Shown here: positions 26,118 to 35,400 of the stretch, one piece after another | Layout: each line of letters starts with the position of its first letter | Numbering within the stretch: position 1 is the stretch's first letter | Assembly: GCF_001048695.1 (NCBI RefSeq) | Contig: NZ_CVRB01000002.1 | Coordinates: 496,001 to 560,000 of the forward strand | Direction of reading: 5' to 3' | Length of the DNA: 64,000 nt | Origin: Neobacillus massiliamazoniensis | Lineage (GTDB): Bacteria > Bacillota > Bacilli > Bacillales > Cytobacillaceae | The notes under the pieces: generated by a model | Told to the model about the DNA's origin: nothing | Databases searched by the model: none | The model's input: only the letters and a program-made list of their open reading frames with translations | Position numbers and translations under genes: made by a program

Positions 26118-26450
26118 GGGTATTAAGGAAAAAGGATGTTCCAAATAGAGTGTCACCCCTACAACCTATATGGTCACCAAAACCATATTGGTGACCGTTT
26201 TTCCTTTTCTCTTTCGGTTTCGGTCACCAAAACCATATTGGTGACCGTTTTTCTTTTTCCCTCTCGGTTTCGGTCATCAAAACCATTTTTGGTGACCGTT
26301 TTTCTTTTTCTCTCTCGGTTTCGGTCATCAAAACCATTTTTGGTGACCGTTTTTCTTTTTCTCTCTCGGTCTCGGTCATCAAAACCATTTTTGGTGCCGT
26401 TTTTTCTTTTCTCTCTCGGTTTTTCGGTCACCAAGAGCCTTTTTCTCAAA
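26118..26450 (+). repeat. leader-plus-array element, copy 1 (about five 50-51-bp hairpin units)
   Basis: A leader of about 55 bp (from GGTATTAAGG through GTGTCACCCC to the first unit) precedes units starting near 26171, 26221, 26271, 26322 and 26373, plus a degenerate last unit near 26427 that begins GGTCACCAAGAG. Each unit is GGTCACCAAAA-loop-TTTTGGTGACC (middle copies GGTCATC) then GTTTTTC and a pyrimidine-rich spacer with TCTCTCGG. The same leader and terminal unit occur at 33111-33590. On the plus strand each unit looks like an intrinsic terminator. It lies between the heme monooxygenase and dbpA. Confidence 0.9.
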
Positions 26451-26620
26451 AAAGGTTTATTTACTAAGAACCAACATTCCTATTAATCAGTTCAAATATA
26501 AAATAAAAGCCGTTTTGGTTGTAATTCAAGTATAATAAATCTTATTCAAATGATGGATATGATCACTCTTCTAGAGAATCCTATTAGTTGAATAATAAAA
26601 TATAACGAAGAGGTTACTAC

Positions 26621-28066
26621 ATGAGCGAAAGAAGTTTTGCCGAGTACGGGTTAAGCAATGAAATAAATAGAACACTTGAGGTTTTAAAATACGAAACTCC
26701 TACAGAGGTTCAAAGTAAAGTCATTCCACTGGCACTGGAAAATAAAGATCTTGTCGTAAAATCGCAAACAGGCAGCGGCAAGACAGCATCCTTTGGAATT
26801 CCGATTTGTGAAATGCTGGAATGGGAAGAAAATCATCCACAAGCATTAGTTTTGACACCGACAAGGGAGCTTGCTGTACAGGTTCGAGAAGATATCACGA
26901 ATATAGGACGGCTTAAACGGATCAAAGCGATGGCCGTTTATGGAAAAGAGCCCTTTTCAAAACAAAAAGACGAATTAAAACAAAAAACACATGTAGTCGT
27001 TGGTACACCGGGACGAGTTATGGACCATATCGAAAAAGGGACACTCGTTTTAGATAAAATCAAGTATTTCATTATTGATGAAGCAGATGAAATGCTTAGC
27101 ATGGGTTTTATCGACACAGTTCAAACAATCATTGAGGAACTTCCTTTAAACAGAGTAACAATGGTCTTTTCAGCGACAATGCCTAAAGATGTTGAATCTC
27201 TCTGCCATCACTATATGAAAGACCCCGTTCAAATCGAGATCGCTGCTTCAGGGATTACAACGGATACAATAGAACATAGACTAATCGAAGTGAAGGAAGA
27301 AGAAAAAAATTCTCTGCTTAAAGACATAACCGTCGTGGAAAACCCTGATAGTTGTATCATTTTTTGCAGAACGAAAGAGCATGTCGATACCGTTTTTGCC
27401 GAGTTAGATGAATCCCATTATTCTTGTGAAAAACTCCATGGAGGTTTAGAACAAGTAGATCGCTTTGCGGTTATGGATGGTTTCAAAAAGGGAAATTTCC
27501 GTTATCTAATCGCGACGGATGTAGCAGCAAGAGGAATTGATATTGATAATGTAACACTTGTTATTAATTATGATGTTCCAATGGAAAAAGAAAGTTATGT
27601 GCACCGAACAGGAAGAACAGGAAGAGCCGGCAATATTGGAAAAGCCATTACATTTGCAACGCCGTTTGAAGGAAAATTCGTTAAAGCAATAGAAAATTAT
27701 ATTGGCTTTGAAATTCCTACAATAGAAGCTCCTTTGCCACAAGAAGTGGCTAATAGAAAGGCTGCATTCGAAGAAAAAATAAGCGGCCGTAGAGTGGTGA
27801 AAAATAATAAAACGGCCCGAATCAACCAAGATATCATGAAACTCTATTTCAACGGTGGGAAAAAGAAAAAGATTCGTGCTGTCGATTTTGTTGGAACGAT
27901 TGCCAAAATCCCTGGAGTAAACGCTGAGGATATCGGAATTATCACCATCCTTGACAACATGAGTTATGTGGATATTCTAAACGGAAAGGGGTCACTCGTC
28001 CTAGAAGCACTGGAGAATGCCACCATTAAAGGAAAGAAGCTAAAAGTCAGTAGGGCAAAAAAATAA
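26621..28066 (+). CDS. dbpA: DEAD-box RNA helicase DbpA
   Basis: A 481-residue helicase matching B. subtilis DbpA/YxiN in length and layout. Q motif near ETPTEVQ, Walker [13 protein letters not shown] box (IIDEADEML), SAT (VFSATMP), RGIDI and [10 protein letters not shown] are all intact. The C-terminal domain (about 405-481, [16 protein letters not shown] onward) is the RRM-like module that recognises 23S rRNA hairpin 92. It acts in late assembly of the large ribosomal subunit. It stands alone. The gene is preceded by GAAGAGG and, further up, by the terminator-like array, which could act on its leader. Confidence 0.95.
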   Translation: MSERSFAEYGLSNEINRTLEVLKYETPTEVQSKVIPLALENKDLVVKSQTGSGKTASFGIPICEMLEWEENHPQALVLTPTRELAVQVREDITNIGRLKRIKAMAVYGKEPFSKQKDELKQKTHVVVGTPGRVMDHIEKGTLVLDKIKYFIIDEADEMLSMGFIDTVQTIIEELPLNRVTMVFSATMPKDVESLCHHYMKDPVQIEIAASGITTDTIEHRLIEVKEEEKNSLLKDITVVENPDSCIIFCRTKEHVDTVFAELDESHYSCEKLHGGLEQVDRFAVMDGFKKGNFRYLIATDVAARGIDIDNVTLVINYDVPMEKESYVHRTGRTGRAGNIGKAITFATPFEGKFVKAIENYIGFEIPTIEAPLPQEVANRKAAFEEKISGRRVVKNNKTARINQDIMKLYFNGGKKKKIRAVDFVGTIAKIPGVNAEDIGIITILDNMSYVDILNGKGSLVLEALENATIKGKKLKVSRAKK

Positions 28067-28084
28067 TTTAAGCTGTGAAAAAAA

Positions 28085-28140
28085 GGTGCCTGACACCCCA
28101 AAAAGACATTTTACATGTTTTGTCCACGTGGGGCGGACAT
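28085..28140. repeat. dispersed palindromic repeat (GGTGCCTGACACC family)
   Basis: GGTGCCTGACACC is followed by CCAAAAAGACATTTT, then TTTTGTCCAC, then a GTGG..GGACA end. The copy at 30495-30560 has the same order of blocks. It lies directly after the dbpA stop and before the convergent CoA-transferase gene. Confidence 0.75.
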
Positions 28141-28187
28141 TGCATATTGTTCATTAAAATGCTTGGGTGGCGGACACCTTTTCAATA

Positions 28188-29705
28188 TTATTTTACATTT
28201 TGGGCAACTGGCATTAGCATTGTGCCCTGGGCGGCATAGTTTGTGTGCCATGAAAAGGCTTTTTCTAGCACATGTGGTGTTTGTCCGCCTCTTGTAAGGG
28301 CTTCTTTATAATATTCCCAGAGCTGCTCACGGTACATTGGATGAGCACAGCGTTCGATGATTAATTCAACACGCTCCCTTGGAGCCAATCCGCGAAGGTC
28401 GGCATAACCTTGCTCTGTAACGATGACATCGACATCATGTTCGGTGTGGTCAACGTGGGAAACGAAAGGAACAATACTAGAAATTTTACCGCCTTTGGCA
28501 ATCGATTTGGTTACAAAAATGGCCAAGCGGGCATTCCGGGCAAAATCACCTGAACCGCCAATACCATTCATCATTTTTGTCCCTAAAACATGCGTGGAAT
28601 TAACATTTCCGTAAATGTCCAATTCTAACGCTGTATTAATTGAAATCAACCCGAGCCGACGGATGATTTCCGGATGGTTGGAAATTTCCTGCGGTCTCAT
28701 GATTATTTGGTCACGATACTTATCAAAATCAGCAAAAACCTGCTGCATTTTTGCTTCTGAAAGCGTTATCGAACAACAGGAAGCGAAACGAACCTTTCCA
28801 GCATCGATCAAATCAAACACCGCATCCTGTAAAACCTCGGAATAAACTTCCAAATTGGTAAACTCAGAATCAAGCATTCCATGAAGAACTGCGTTGGCGA
28901 TGGAGCCAATCCCTGATTGCAGGGGAGCAAGGCTCTCAGTTAACCTGCCTGCCGCTACTTCTTTACGAAGAAATTCAATTAAATGCTTCGCCATGATGAC
29001 CGTTTCCTCATCAGGCGGGACAATTGTCGAAGGAGAGTCAGATTGGTTTGTAAATACGATTCCCCTTATTTTGCTAATATCTACAGGGATTCCGATTGTT
29101 CCGATTCGGTCTTCCGATTTGGTCAGCGGAATAGGACCTCTTTCTCCTTGCTTTCCCAAATCATAAAGATCATGCAATCCCTCGAGGTTAGCGCTATTTG
29201 CCATATTAATTTCAATGATGATTGATTTTGCATGTAAAGCAAACGTTAACGAGTTGCCAACAGAGGTTGTTGGAATCACCATCCCATCCTCAGTAATTGA
29301 TAACGCTTCCAAAATCGCGAAATCTATTGGCTCCATTACCCCTGCACGAACCAGTTCAGCCGTGTGTGACAAATGCTGGTCAACAAATAAAAGTTCGCCA
29401 TTATTAATTTTATTTCGCATCGTTGGGTCCGCTTGAAATGGAAGCCTTTTTCCAATGATGTCTGCTTCTGCAAAAAGCTTATCCACATCAGAACCTAATG
29501 ATGCTCCCGTATAGACATTTACCTTGAAGGATTCCTTCTTGGCTCGTTCTATTAACGCAAATGGAACCGCTTTCACATCTCCAGCCCGTGTAAACCCACT
29601 TAATCCCAATGTCATCCCGTCTTTGATCCAGGAGGCAGCTTCTTCCGGTGTCACGATGCGGTTCAAAAGTCGCGGATCCCTAATCCGTTCTAATTTATTC
29701 CCCAT
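28188..29705 (-). CDS. acetyl-CoA hydrolase/transferase family CoA-transferase
   Basis: A 505-residue class I CoA-transferase of the Cat1/AarC/Ach1 group, which moves CoA between succinyl-CoA or similar and acetate. The catalytic Glu is E290 in EVYSEVLQDAV. The oxyanion region GIGSIANAV and late GIGGSGDFARNA are conserved. The ATG at 29705 follows GGGAGTGGGAG and is chosen over a TTG six codons upstream. A LytTR-type regulator is encoded just upstream in the same direction. The true acyl substrate is uncertain. Full length, no defects. Confidence 0.9.
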   Translation of the reverse strand: MGNKLERIRDPRLLNRIVTPEEAASWIKDGMTLGLSGFTRAGDVKAVPFALIERAKKESFKVNVYTGASLGSDVDKLFAEADIIGKRLPFQADPTMRNKINNGELLFVDQHLSHTAELVRAGVMEPIDFAILEALSITEDGMVIPTTSVGNSLTFALHAKSIIIEINMANSANLEGLHDLYDLGKQGERGPIPLTKSEDRIGTIGIPVDISKIRGIVFTNQSDSPSTIVPPDEETVIMAKHLIEFLRKEVAAGRLTESLAPLQSGIGSIANAVLHGMLDSEFTNLEVYSEVLQDAVFDLIDAGKVRFASCCSITLSEAKMQQVFADFDKYRDQIIMRPQEISNHPEIIRRLGLISINTALELDIYGNVNSTHVLGTKMMNGIGGSGDFARNARLAIFVTKSIAKGGKISSIVPFVSHVDHTEHDVDVIVTEQGYADLRGLAPRERVELIIERCAHPMYREQLWEYYKEALTRGGQTPHVLEKAFSWHTNYAAQGTMLMPVAQNVK

Positions 29706-29831
29706 ATTACTCCCACTCCCCAATGAATATATAATAATTTTAACCGATAATACTTATCATTAAGGAATTTTTGGGATTAGTTATAGAAAATTCAGACAAG
29801 GCAGCATAATCACTAGATAAAACAGAATTTT

Positions 29832-30476
29832 TTAAAATCCTAGTAGCCTGCGAAAATAACTTGAATAAGATTGACTAACCGGTACCCGATCTCCATTATC
29901 CATCGAAAGGACAAAAGTTGAATGGGTATCAGGAAATATTTCCTTAATGTGATTAACATTAACGATAAACGAGCGATGGCAGCGAATAAAATAATCCTTC
30001 GGCAGCTGGAATTCAAATTCTTGTAGCGAGTATTTATGGATCCCGGTGTGGTTATTCGCTTTTACATATGTTTTTTTATATTTTGCCTCAAGATAAATTA
30101 CCTGCGAAAATGGTACGGGAATCCAGCCATCCTGCGTTTTGATCGTCACAACTAATTTTCCACCCGTTAATGCCGGAAAAATTGCGGTAACGCAGCCCTC
30201 AAGCTTATCTTTATGAAAAAAAGGTACTGCCTTCCCCTGATAAGAAACACCAAATACATCACGGTCAATAAATTCCGAAACCTTTTGCTTTGAGATAATT
30301 GCTTTATGAGCAATCGTACCCTCCTTCAGAGGATCACCAGGACGAATTTTCAAGTCAATTCGTTTACTCGGCCGATAATAAATATATTCACTCTTATTGG
30401 AAACTGCAATTGATATCTCCTCCGAAAACAACTCACTAATGACATCCAACAAAGAAACAACCGTAATACTTTCCAA
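29832..30476 (-). CDS. LytTR-family DNA-binding regulator with PAS-like sensor region
   Basis: A 214-residue regulator. The C-terminal half (from about GGKLVVTIKTQDGWIPV, with IYLEAKYKKTYVKA and FIRCHRSFIVNVNHI) is a LytTR DNA-binding domain. The N-terminal 100 residues look like a PAS-type sensory domain, not a receiver, so this is not a classical response regulator. The start is TTG at 30476 with GGGGGG six bases upstream. Longer versions to 30551 would include part of a dispersed repeat and are rejected. It probably controls the adjacent CoA-transferase gene. The signal is unknown. Confidence 0.8.
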   Translation of the reverse strand: MESITVVSLLDVISELFSEEISIAVSNKSEYIYYRPSKRIDLKIRPGDPLKEGTIAHKAIISKQKVSEFIDRDVFGVSYQGKAVPFFHKDKLEGCVTAIFPALTGGKLVVTIKTQDGWIPVPFSQVIYLEAKYKKTYVKANNHTGIHKYSLQEFEFQLPKDYFIRCHRSFIVNVNHIKEIFPDTHSTFVLSMDNGDRVPVSQSYSSYFRRLLGF

Positions 30477-30494
30477 TCCAATCCCCCCACATGG

Positions 30495-30560
30495 TGTCCA
30501 CTTTGGTGCCTGACACCAGAAAAAGACATTTTCTCCATTTTGTCCACCCATAGTGGACAG
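30495..30560. repeat. dispersed palindromic repeat, second full copy
   Basis: GGTGTCCAC, GGTGCCTGACACC (30505-30517), AAAAAGACATTTT, TTTTGTCCAC and GTGGACA follow each other, matching the copy at 28085. It abuts the ribosome site of the LytTR gene, so it supplies that gene's leader. Confidence 0.75.
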
Positions 30561-30911
30561 TAGTAGATTTTTGATTCTTTATTTATTCTTCTTTAATTGA
30601 CTAATTCATGATTTTGTATGTATTTCTCTGAAGTACTGCTCTATTTAATTATATACCTCATTTTGATATAGGAAAAACTAAAAAAGGCTTTTGATAACTA
30701 TATCGAGTAATGTAATGAAGTTTTTGACTGTTAGATCATCCCCGTAAAACTTATGAAAAAAGCATTTTACAGTTCATAACCTAACATTGCTTGAATGCAT
30801 CGGATCATGTGATAATTATCCTGATACTAGCTTATGTATTTTTGGGAAAGTTAAATTTACACTAAAAAAGGATAGGAAATTACACATATTACACCAGAGA
30901 GGAGACAAAAA
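30561..30911. other. AT-rich divergent intergenic region
   Basis: About 350 bp between the leftward LytTR gene and rightward nhaK, with no gene and no known riboswitch that I can recognise. Promoters for both genes must lie here. Confidence 0.5.
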
Positions 30912-32942
30912 ATGGAATTTTTTCCGCTCGTTCTATTACTTCTAGCCATCATCGGGTTGTCGAGTTTTATCAATCATTTCATACCGTACATACCAGTACC
31001 GCTTATTCAAATTGCACTGGGAGTTTTGCTTGCTTCCCTTCCCCTCGGAATTCATATCCCAATGGAGCCGGAATTATTCTTTATTCTTTTTATTGCCCCC
31101 TTGCTATTTCATGATGGAAAAAATGTTTCAAGACAGGCATTATGGAAATTACGAAAACCGATATTACTACTTGCTCTCGGTCTTGTATTTGTCACCGTAT
31201 TCGCGATCGGATACTTAATTCATTGGCTTATACCGACAATCCCATTGTCTGCATCTTTTGCGTTGGCAGCTATTCTTTCCCCTACAGATGTTGTAGCTGT
31301 AGGCGCCATTTCAAGTAGAGTGAAGATCCCGAAAACGATTATGCACATTCTCGAAGGCGAAGGACTAATGAACGATGCTTCTGGTTTGGTCGCGTTTAAA
31401 TTTGCCGTAGCAGCAACTGTGACAGGCGCTTTTTCATTAGCACAGGCAAGCTGGAGCTTTTTAGTCATTTCCATTGGCGGATTTGCCGGCGGAGCCATTC
31501 TTGCCTTCCTTATTATTCGCCTGAAAATCTTTATTCGACGGCTTGGTATGGAGGATGTGACGATTCACATGCTCATTCAGATTCTCACGCCTTTCGTAAT
31601 TTATTACATAGTTGAGCATTTCCACCTTTCTGGCATTCTATCAGTGGTCGCCGCTGGCATTGTCCATGCAATTTCTCGTGATCATGATCAATCACCTTCG
31701 ATGCGGCTTCAAGTGGTTTCACAAAGTACATGGACGGTCCTTATCTATATTTTGAACGGCTTGGTGTTCGTGCTATTAGGCTTACAAATACCAAGCGTAA
31801 TGAGTGAAATTTTTCAAGACCCGATGTTTAATAATTGGGAAGTGAGCAAGTATATTGTTATCATTACGGCTGCACTTTTACTTCTTCGCTTCATATGGAT
31901 ATATGCTGCGTGGAATGGTGGACGGCTGCTTAAAAAGCAACCACTCCCAAAGCCTACTATTAGAGGCATCGGAATTACGACCATTTCTGGTGTAAAGGGA
32001 GCGGCCACACTGGCTGGTGCCTTCACCATTCCATTTGTTGTAGCGGATGGAACTCCTTTTCCCGAACGCTCATTAATCATTTTTATTGCTGCAGGGGTTA
32101 TTTTGGTTACCTTGATAGTAGCCAGTATCTTCTTACCGATGCTTGCAAGGACTGAAAAAGCAAACACGGATGAGTTACGAAAAGAAATGGAAAGGACTGC
32201 TATGCTCCGTACGATTGATGCTGCTATCCGCTCGATTCGAGATTTAATGAATGATGACAATCATGGAGCAGCAGTGTCTGTCATTACGGCATATAATCAA
32301 ATCCGTAATCGCATTAATCATGTGGATGAAAACACTGAACAGTTGAAATTAGTGGAAACGGATATTCGGATGAAGGCTCTTGAAGCAGAGGCCAATTACT
32401 TTGAAAAATTGAAAAAAGAAGAACTGGTTGACAAGGAAACATCTTATTTGACGGAAGAACATATTCAAAGGATGAGACTAGCGATTACAAACCGGATGCA
32501 ATATAGAAGAATGTTCATTTGGACGATGATTAAAAGAAGTGTGTACAGACTTTTACAATTTTTTGTGCCGAAAAACCAAGAAAAGCTGAAACATCGTCAA
32601 GAAAAAATAAAAAAGATGATCCAGCTCAAAGTCAACATGGCCCAAGCTGCTATTCAGTATTTGAAGGATCATATGACCTCAGAAAACGAAAATATTTATT
32701 TGGTCATTATCGGAGAATATACTGAATTGATCTTGAAGTTTCAACGTGCGAAAAATGGCGAAGATTCCTACACCCACATGCAAAGAGAGCTCCGAGAAAA
32801 AGCCTTCCAAGCAGAAAGGGATGAAATTCAAAACATGTATGAAGAAGGGGAAATCACAATCGATGTCATCCGGAAAATTCGTAAGCAGATTAATATAAGA
32901 GAAGCTTATTGGATGGAAGAAAATAGTGTGCGTTCACATTAA
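30912..32942 (+). CDS. nhaK: Na+/H+ antiporter, NhaK type (CPA1 family)
   Basis: A 676-residue antiporter close to the size of B. subtilis NhaK (YvgP). Residues 1-410 hold about 12 membrane segments, with the CPA1 motifs FIAPLLFHDGKNV, LSPTDVVAVGAI (transport aspartate) and LEGEGLMNDASGLVAF. A long cytoplasmic tail (410-676) is strongly charged and helical. It exports sodium or other alkali cations in exchange for protons. It is monocistronic, with GAGAGGAG upstream and a terminator directly after it. Confidence 0.92.
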   Translation: MEFFPLVLLLLAIIGLSSFINHFIPYIPVPLIQIALGVLLASLPLGIHIPMEPELFFILFIAPLLFHDGKNVSRQALWKLRKPILLLALGLVFVTVFAIGYLIHWLIPTIPLSASFALAAILSPTDVVAVGAISSRVKIPKTIMHILEGEGLMNDASGLVAFKFAVAATVTGAFSLAQASWSFLVISIGGFAGGAILAFLIIRLKIFIRRLGMEDVTIHMLIQILTPFVIYYIVEHFHLSGILSVVAAGIVHAISRDHDQSPSMRLQVVSQSTWTVLIYILNGLVFVLLGLQIPSVMSEIFQDPMFNNWEVSKYIVIITAALLLLRFIWIYAAWNGGRLLKKQPLPKPTIRGIGITTISGVKGAATLAGAFTIPFVVADGTPFPERSLIIFIAAGVILVTLIVASIFLPMLARTEKANTDELRKEMERTAMLRTIDAAIRSIRDLMNDDNHGAAVSVITAYNQIRNRINHVDENTEQLKLVETDIRMKALEAEANYFEKLKKEELVDKETSYLTEEHIQRMRLAITNRMQYRRMFIWTMIKRSVYRLLQFFVPKNQEKLKHRQEKIKKMIQLKVNMAQAAIQYLKDHMTSENENIYLVIIGEYTELILKFQRAKNGEDSYTHMQRELREKAFQAERDEIQNMYEEGEITIDVIRKIRKQINIREAYWMEENSVRSH

Positions 32943-32963
32943 TCTGAGCTTGAAAACCAACAC

Positions 32964-33003
32964 AAAAAGCCCCTATCCAATTCTGTTTGGATAAGGGCTT
33001 TTG
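32964..33003 (+). terminator. terminator of nhaK
   Basis: AAAAGCCCCTATCCAA and TTGGATAAGGGCTTTT form a strong stem 22 bp after the nhaK stop, followed by T residues. Confidence 0.88.
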
Positions 33004-33011
33004 ATCATTGA

Positions 33012-33104
33012 TTAGCTAATACGTCCTTCTTCTCTTAATATTTTTTCAAATTGCTTTACAACTTCTTTATCATAATGAGACCCAGCAAATCTCCTAAGTT
33101 CATT
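33012..33104 (-). pseudogene. C-terminal fragment of an HD/HD-GYP phosphohydrolase
   Basis: Read on the minus strand, 30 codons ending at TAA (33012-33014) encode NELRRFAGSHYDKEVVKQF followed by EKILREEGRIS. This is the characteristic C-terminal end of HD-GYP/HDc signalling proteins, where an AGxHxDPxxV motif lies near the end. The frame is closed by a stop at 33105-33107 and no other part of the gene is present. The break coincides with the left end of the leader-plus-array element. A decayed remnant with no function expected. Confidence 0.75.
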
Positions 33105-33110
33105 TTAAGA

Positions 33111-33590
33111 GGTATTAGGTGAAAAGGATTATCCAAGTGTCACCCCCATAATCTATCCGGTCACCAAGACCCTTTTTGGTGACCGTTTTTTCTTTTCTCT
33201 CTCGGTTTTGGTCACCAAAACCATTTTTGGTTACCGTTTTTTCTTTTCTCTCTCGATTTTGGTCACCAAAACCATTTTTGGTGACCGTTTTTTCTTTTCT
33301 CTCTCGGTTTTGGTCACCAAAACCATTTTTGGTGACCGTTTTTCCTTTTCTCTCTCGGTTTCGGTCACCAAAACCATTTTTGGTGACCGTTTTTTCTTTT
33401 CTCTCTCGATTTTGGTCACCAATGCCCTTTTTGGTGACCGTTTTTCCTTTTCTCTCTCATTTCCGGTCACCAAAGCCCTTTTTAGTGACCGTTTTTCCTT
33501 TTCTCTCTCGGTTTCGGTCACCATAACCCTTCTTTGTGACCTGTTTTCCACTTTTTCTCCATTTCGGTCACCAAGAGATAAAACAATTTT
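33111..33590 (+). repeat. leader-plus-array element, copy 2 (eight 51-bp hairpin units)
   Basis: The leader (GGTATTAGGTG ... GTGTCACCCCCATAATCTAT) matches the one at 26118. Units start at about 33160, 33211, 33262, 33313, 33364, 33415, 33466 and 33517. A degenerate ninth at 33567 begins GGTCACCAAGAG, as in the other copy. Each unit has arms GGTCACCAAAA / TTTTGGTGACC followed by GTTTTTTCTTTTC and TCTCTCGGTTTT. The 51-bp length keeps all frames open, which creates spurious repetitive ORFs. The rest of the gap up to 33737 is AT-rich and holds the kumamolisin promoter. Confidence 0.92.
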
Positions 33591-33737
33591 ACCCACTCAT
33601 TGTTCTACTAGTTCAATAGTCTCTATTAATCCCTCTATATTTTATTAAAAATTCACAAAAATTAAACTATTGCTCCTTACATATTGAAATTTAACATTGT
33701 ATAATTAAATTCTAGTAAATTAAAGGAGGATGAAAAA

Positions 33738-35378
33738 ATGGAAAACAAGAATCGTTCGATAGACAGCCAAGAACTTATTAGTTACGTACAGATACCTGGA
33801 AGTGAGCGAAGCCCGTTACCTGATGCTGTTAAATCAACTCCCGTCCATCCTGATGAAGAAATGTCTGTTACTGTGCTTGTTCGTCGTCCGTCCGTTACTA
33901 GTTTTTTAGAAATGAGAAGTACTTCCCCTTTTACACTAGCACCTCATCTTAGCCGTGAAGAATTTGCAGCAGCTTATAGTGTGGATCCGAGTGACTTGGA
34001 AAAAATAAAGCAATTTGCTAATGACTTCGGCCTTTCAATTAAAGAAGTAAACGCAGCTGCTGGTACCATATTGCTTTCAGGAACAGCATCAGCTTTCAGT
34101 AAAGCCTTTAAAGTCCAGCTTACAAACTATGAAAAGCCAAACTTTACTTATCGTGGACGTACTGGACCTATTCATATTCCAAAGGATCTCGCCGATATTG
34201 TTGAAGCGGTAAGTGGACTGGACAACCGTCCACAGGTTCGGCCTCGTTTTCAAATTTTTGAGGAAATGATTGAGCCTCATAGTCCTCTAACAGCAAAGAA
34301 ATCATACACTCCTCCTCAAATTGCAAACCTTTACAATTTTCCACAGAATATTAATTGTAGTCAACAGTGTATCGGTATTATTGAATTAGGTGGTGGCTAT
34401 TCCCCCGCTGAAATGGGGCAATATTTCTCCTCTCTTGGAGTTACGCAACCAGTATTAACAGACGTATCGGTGAATGGAGCAACGAACCAGCCGACAGGCG
34501 ATCCAAGCGGTCCAGACGGTGAAGTAGCGTTAGATATTGAAGTGGCTGGAGCTGTTGCCCCAGGAGTGAGAATTGCGGTTTACTTTGCTCCCAACACAGC
34601 TGCAGGATTCCTTAACGCCATCGCGACTGCCGTTCACGACAACGTAAACAAGCCTTCAGTTTTATCAATTAGTTGGGGTGCCCCGGAAAATCAATGGACA
34701 AGCCAGGCCATGAAAGCGATGGATCGTGCCTTTCAAGATGCAGCAGCACTAGGTGTTACCATCTTTTGTGCCTCTGGAGACCGCGGCTCAGCCGATGGTG
34801 TTAATGACGGTCTTGTCCATGCTGATTTCCCCGCTTCCAGCCCAAATGTCGTTGGATGTGGCGGGACAAAACTCATTGGCTCTGGACAAACTATTACGAG
34901 TGAGGTAGTTTGGAATGAAGGTCCTGACAGCAGCACTGGCGGTGGGGTAAGTGCCGTATTTAATCTGCCAACCTGGCAAACAGCTGCTCATGTTCCTCCT
35001 TCAGCAAACAAAGGGAGCTACAAAGGACGTGGTGTCCCTGACGTTGCGGGAGATGCTGATCCGGCTACTGGTTATCAGGTCTTAGTTGACGGACATCAAG
35101 CTGTTTATGGTGGGACTAGCGCAGTAGCTCCCCTTTGGGCCGGATTGATTACGCTAGTAAACCAACAGCTTGGTCAGCCAGTTGGATTTTTGAACCCAAC
35201 TCTTTATAACCTATCTCCTAGCAGTAATGCCTTTCATGATATTACAACGGGAAACAATGTAACTAGCATTAAAAGAGGCGCTTATACGGCTCAAAAGGGA
35301 TGGGATCCATGTACGGGTCTAGGAAGTCCAAATGGAGTAAATTTATTCAATGCACTTAAAAGTTTGCAAAACACATAA
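33738..35378 (+). CDS. kumamolisin-type S53 peptidase without signal peptide
   Basis: A 546-residue precursor very similar along its length to Bacillus kumamolisin. Residues about 40-175 form the activation prodomain and the peptidase domain starts near 190. The triad is E262, D266 (GEVALDIEVAG) and S461 (YGGTSAVAPLWAG). The oxyanion Asp is in CASGDRGSADG. The calcium site is in the C-terminal DPCTGLGSP region. Like kumamolisin itself it has no Sec signal, so its export or release route is unclear. It is monocistronic. Ribosome site AAAGGAGG. Confidence 0.94.
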   Translation: MENKNRSIDSQELISYVQIPGSERSPLPDAVKSTPVHPDEEMSVTVLVRRPSVTSFLEMRSTSPFTLAPHLSREEFAAAYSVDPSDLEKIKQFANDFGLSIKEVNAAAGTILLSGTASAFSKAFKVQLTNYEKPNFTYRGRTGPIHIPKDLADIVEAVSGLDNRPQVRPRFQIFEEMIEPHSPLTAKKSYTPPQIANLYNFPQNINCSQQCIGIIELGGGYSPAEMGQYFSSLGVTQPVLTDVSVNGATNQPTGDPSGPDGEVALDIEVAGAVAPGVRIAVYFAPNTAAGFLNAIATAVHDNVNKPSVLSISWGAPENQWTSQAMKAMDRAFQDAAALGVTIFCASGDRGSADGVNDGLVHADFPASSPNVVGCGGTKLIGSGQTITSEVVWNEGPDSSTGGGVSAVFNLPTWQTAAHVPPSANKGSYKGRGVPDVAGDADPATGYQVLVDGHQAVYGGTSAVAPLWAGLITLVNQQLGQPVGFLNPTLYNLSPSSNAFHDITTGNNVTSIKRGAYTAQKGWDPCTGLGSPNGVNLFNALKSLQNT

Positions 35379-35400
35379 GAATTTCTAACTCAATATTGTA

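Noticed and set aside
27506-27829. Open frame opposite dbpA, and many similar frames opposite narG, nhaK and sdhA.
   Set aside because: They are antisense shadows of strongly coding genes, with no ribosome sites and low-complexity or unnatural composition.
30477-30551. Longer N-terminus of the LytTR regulator.
   Set aside because: The added 25 residues come from the GGTGCCTGACACC repeat. TTG at 30476 has a GGGGGG ribosome site at correct spacing.
33176-33648. Long open frames with a 17-residue repeat on both strands of the array (similarly 26136-26486).
   Set aside because: The 51-bp unit is divisible by three, so all frames stay open. There is no ribosome site, and the peptides only mirror the DNA repeat.
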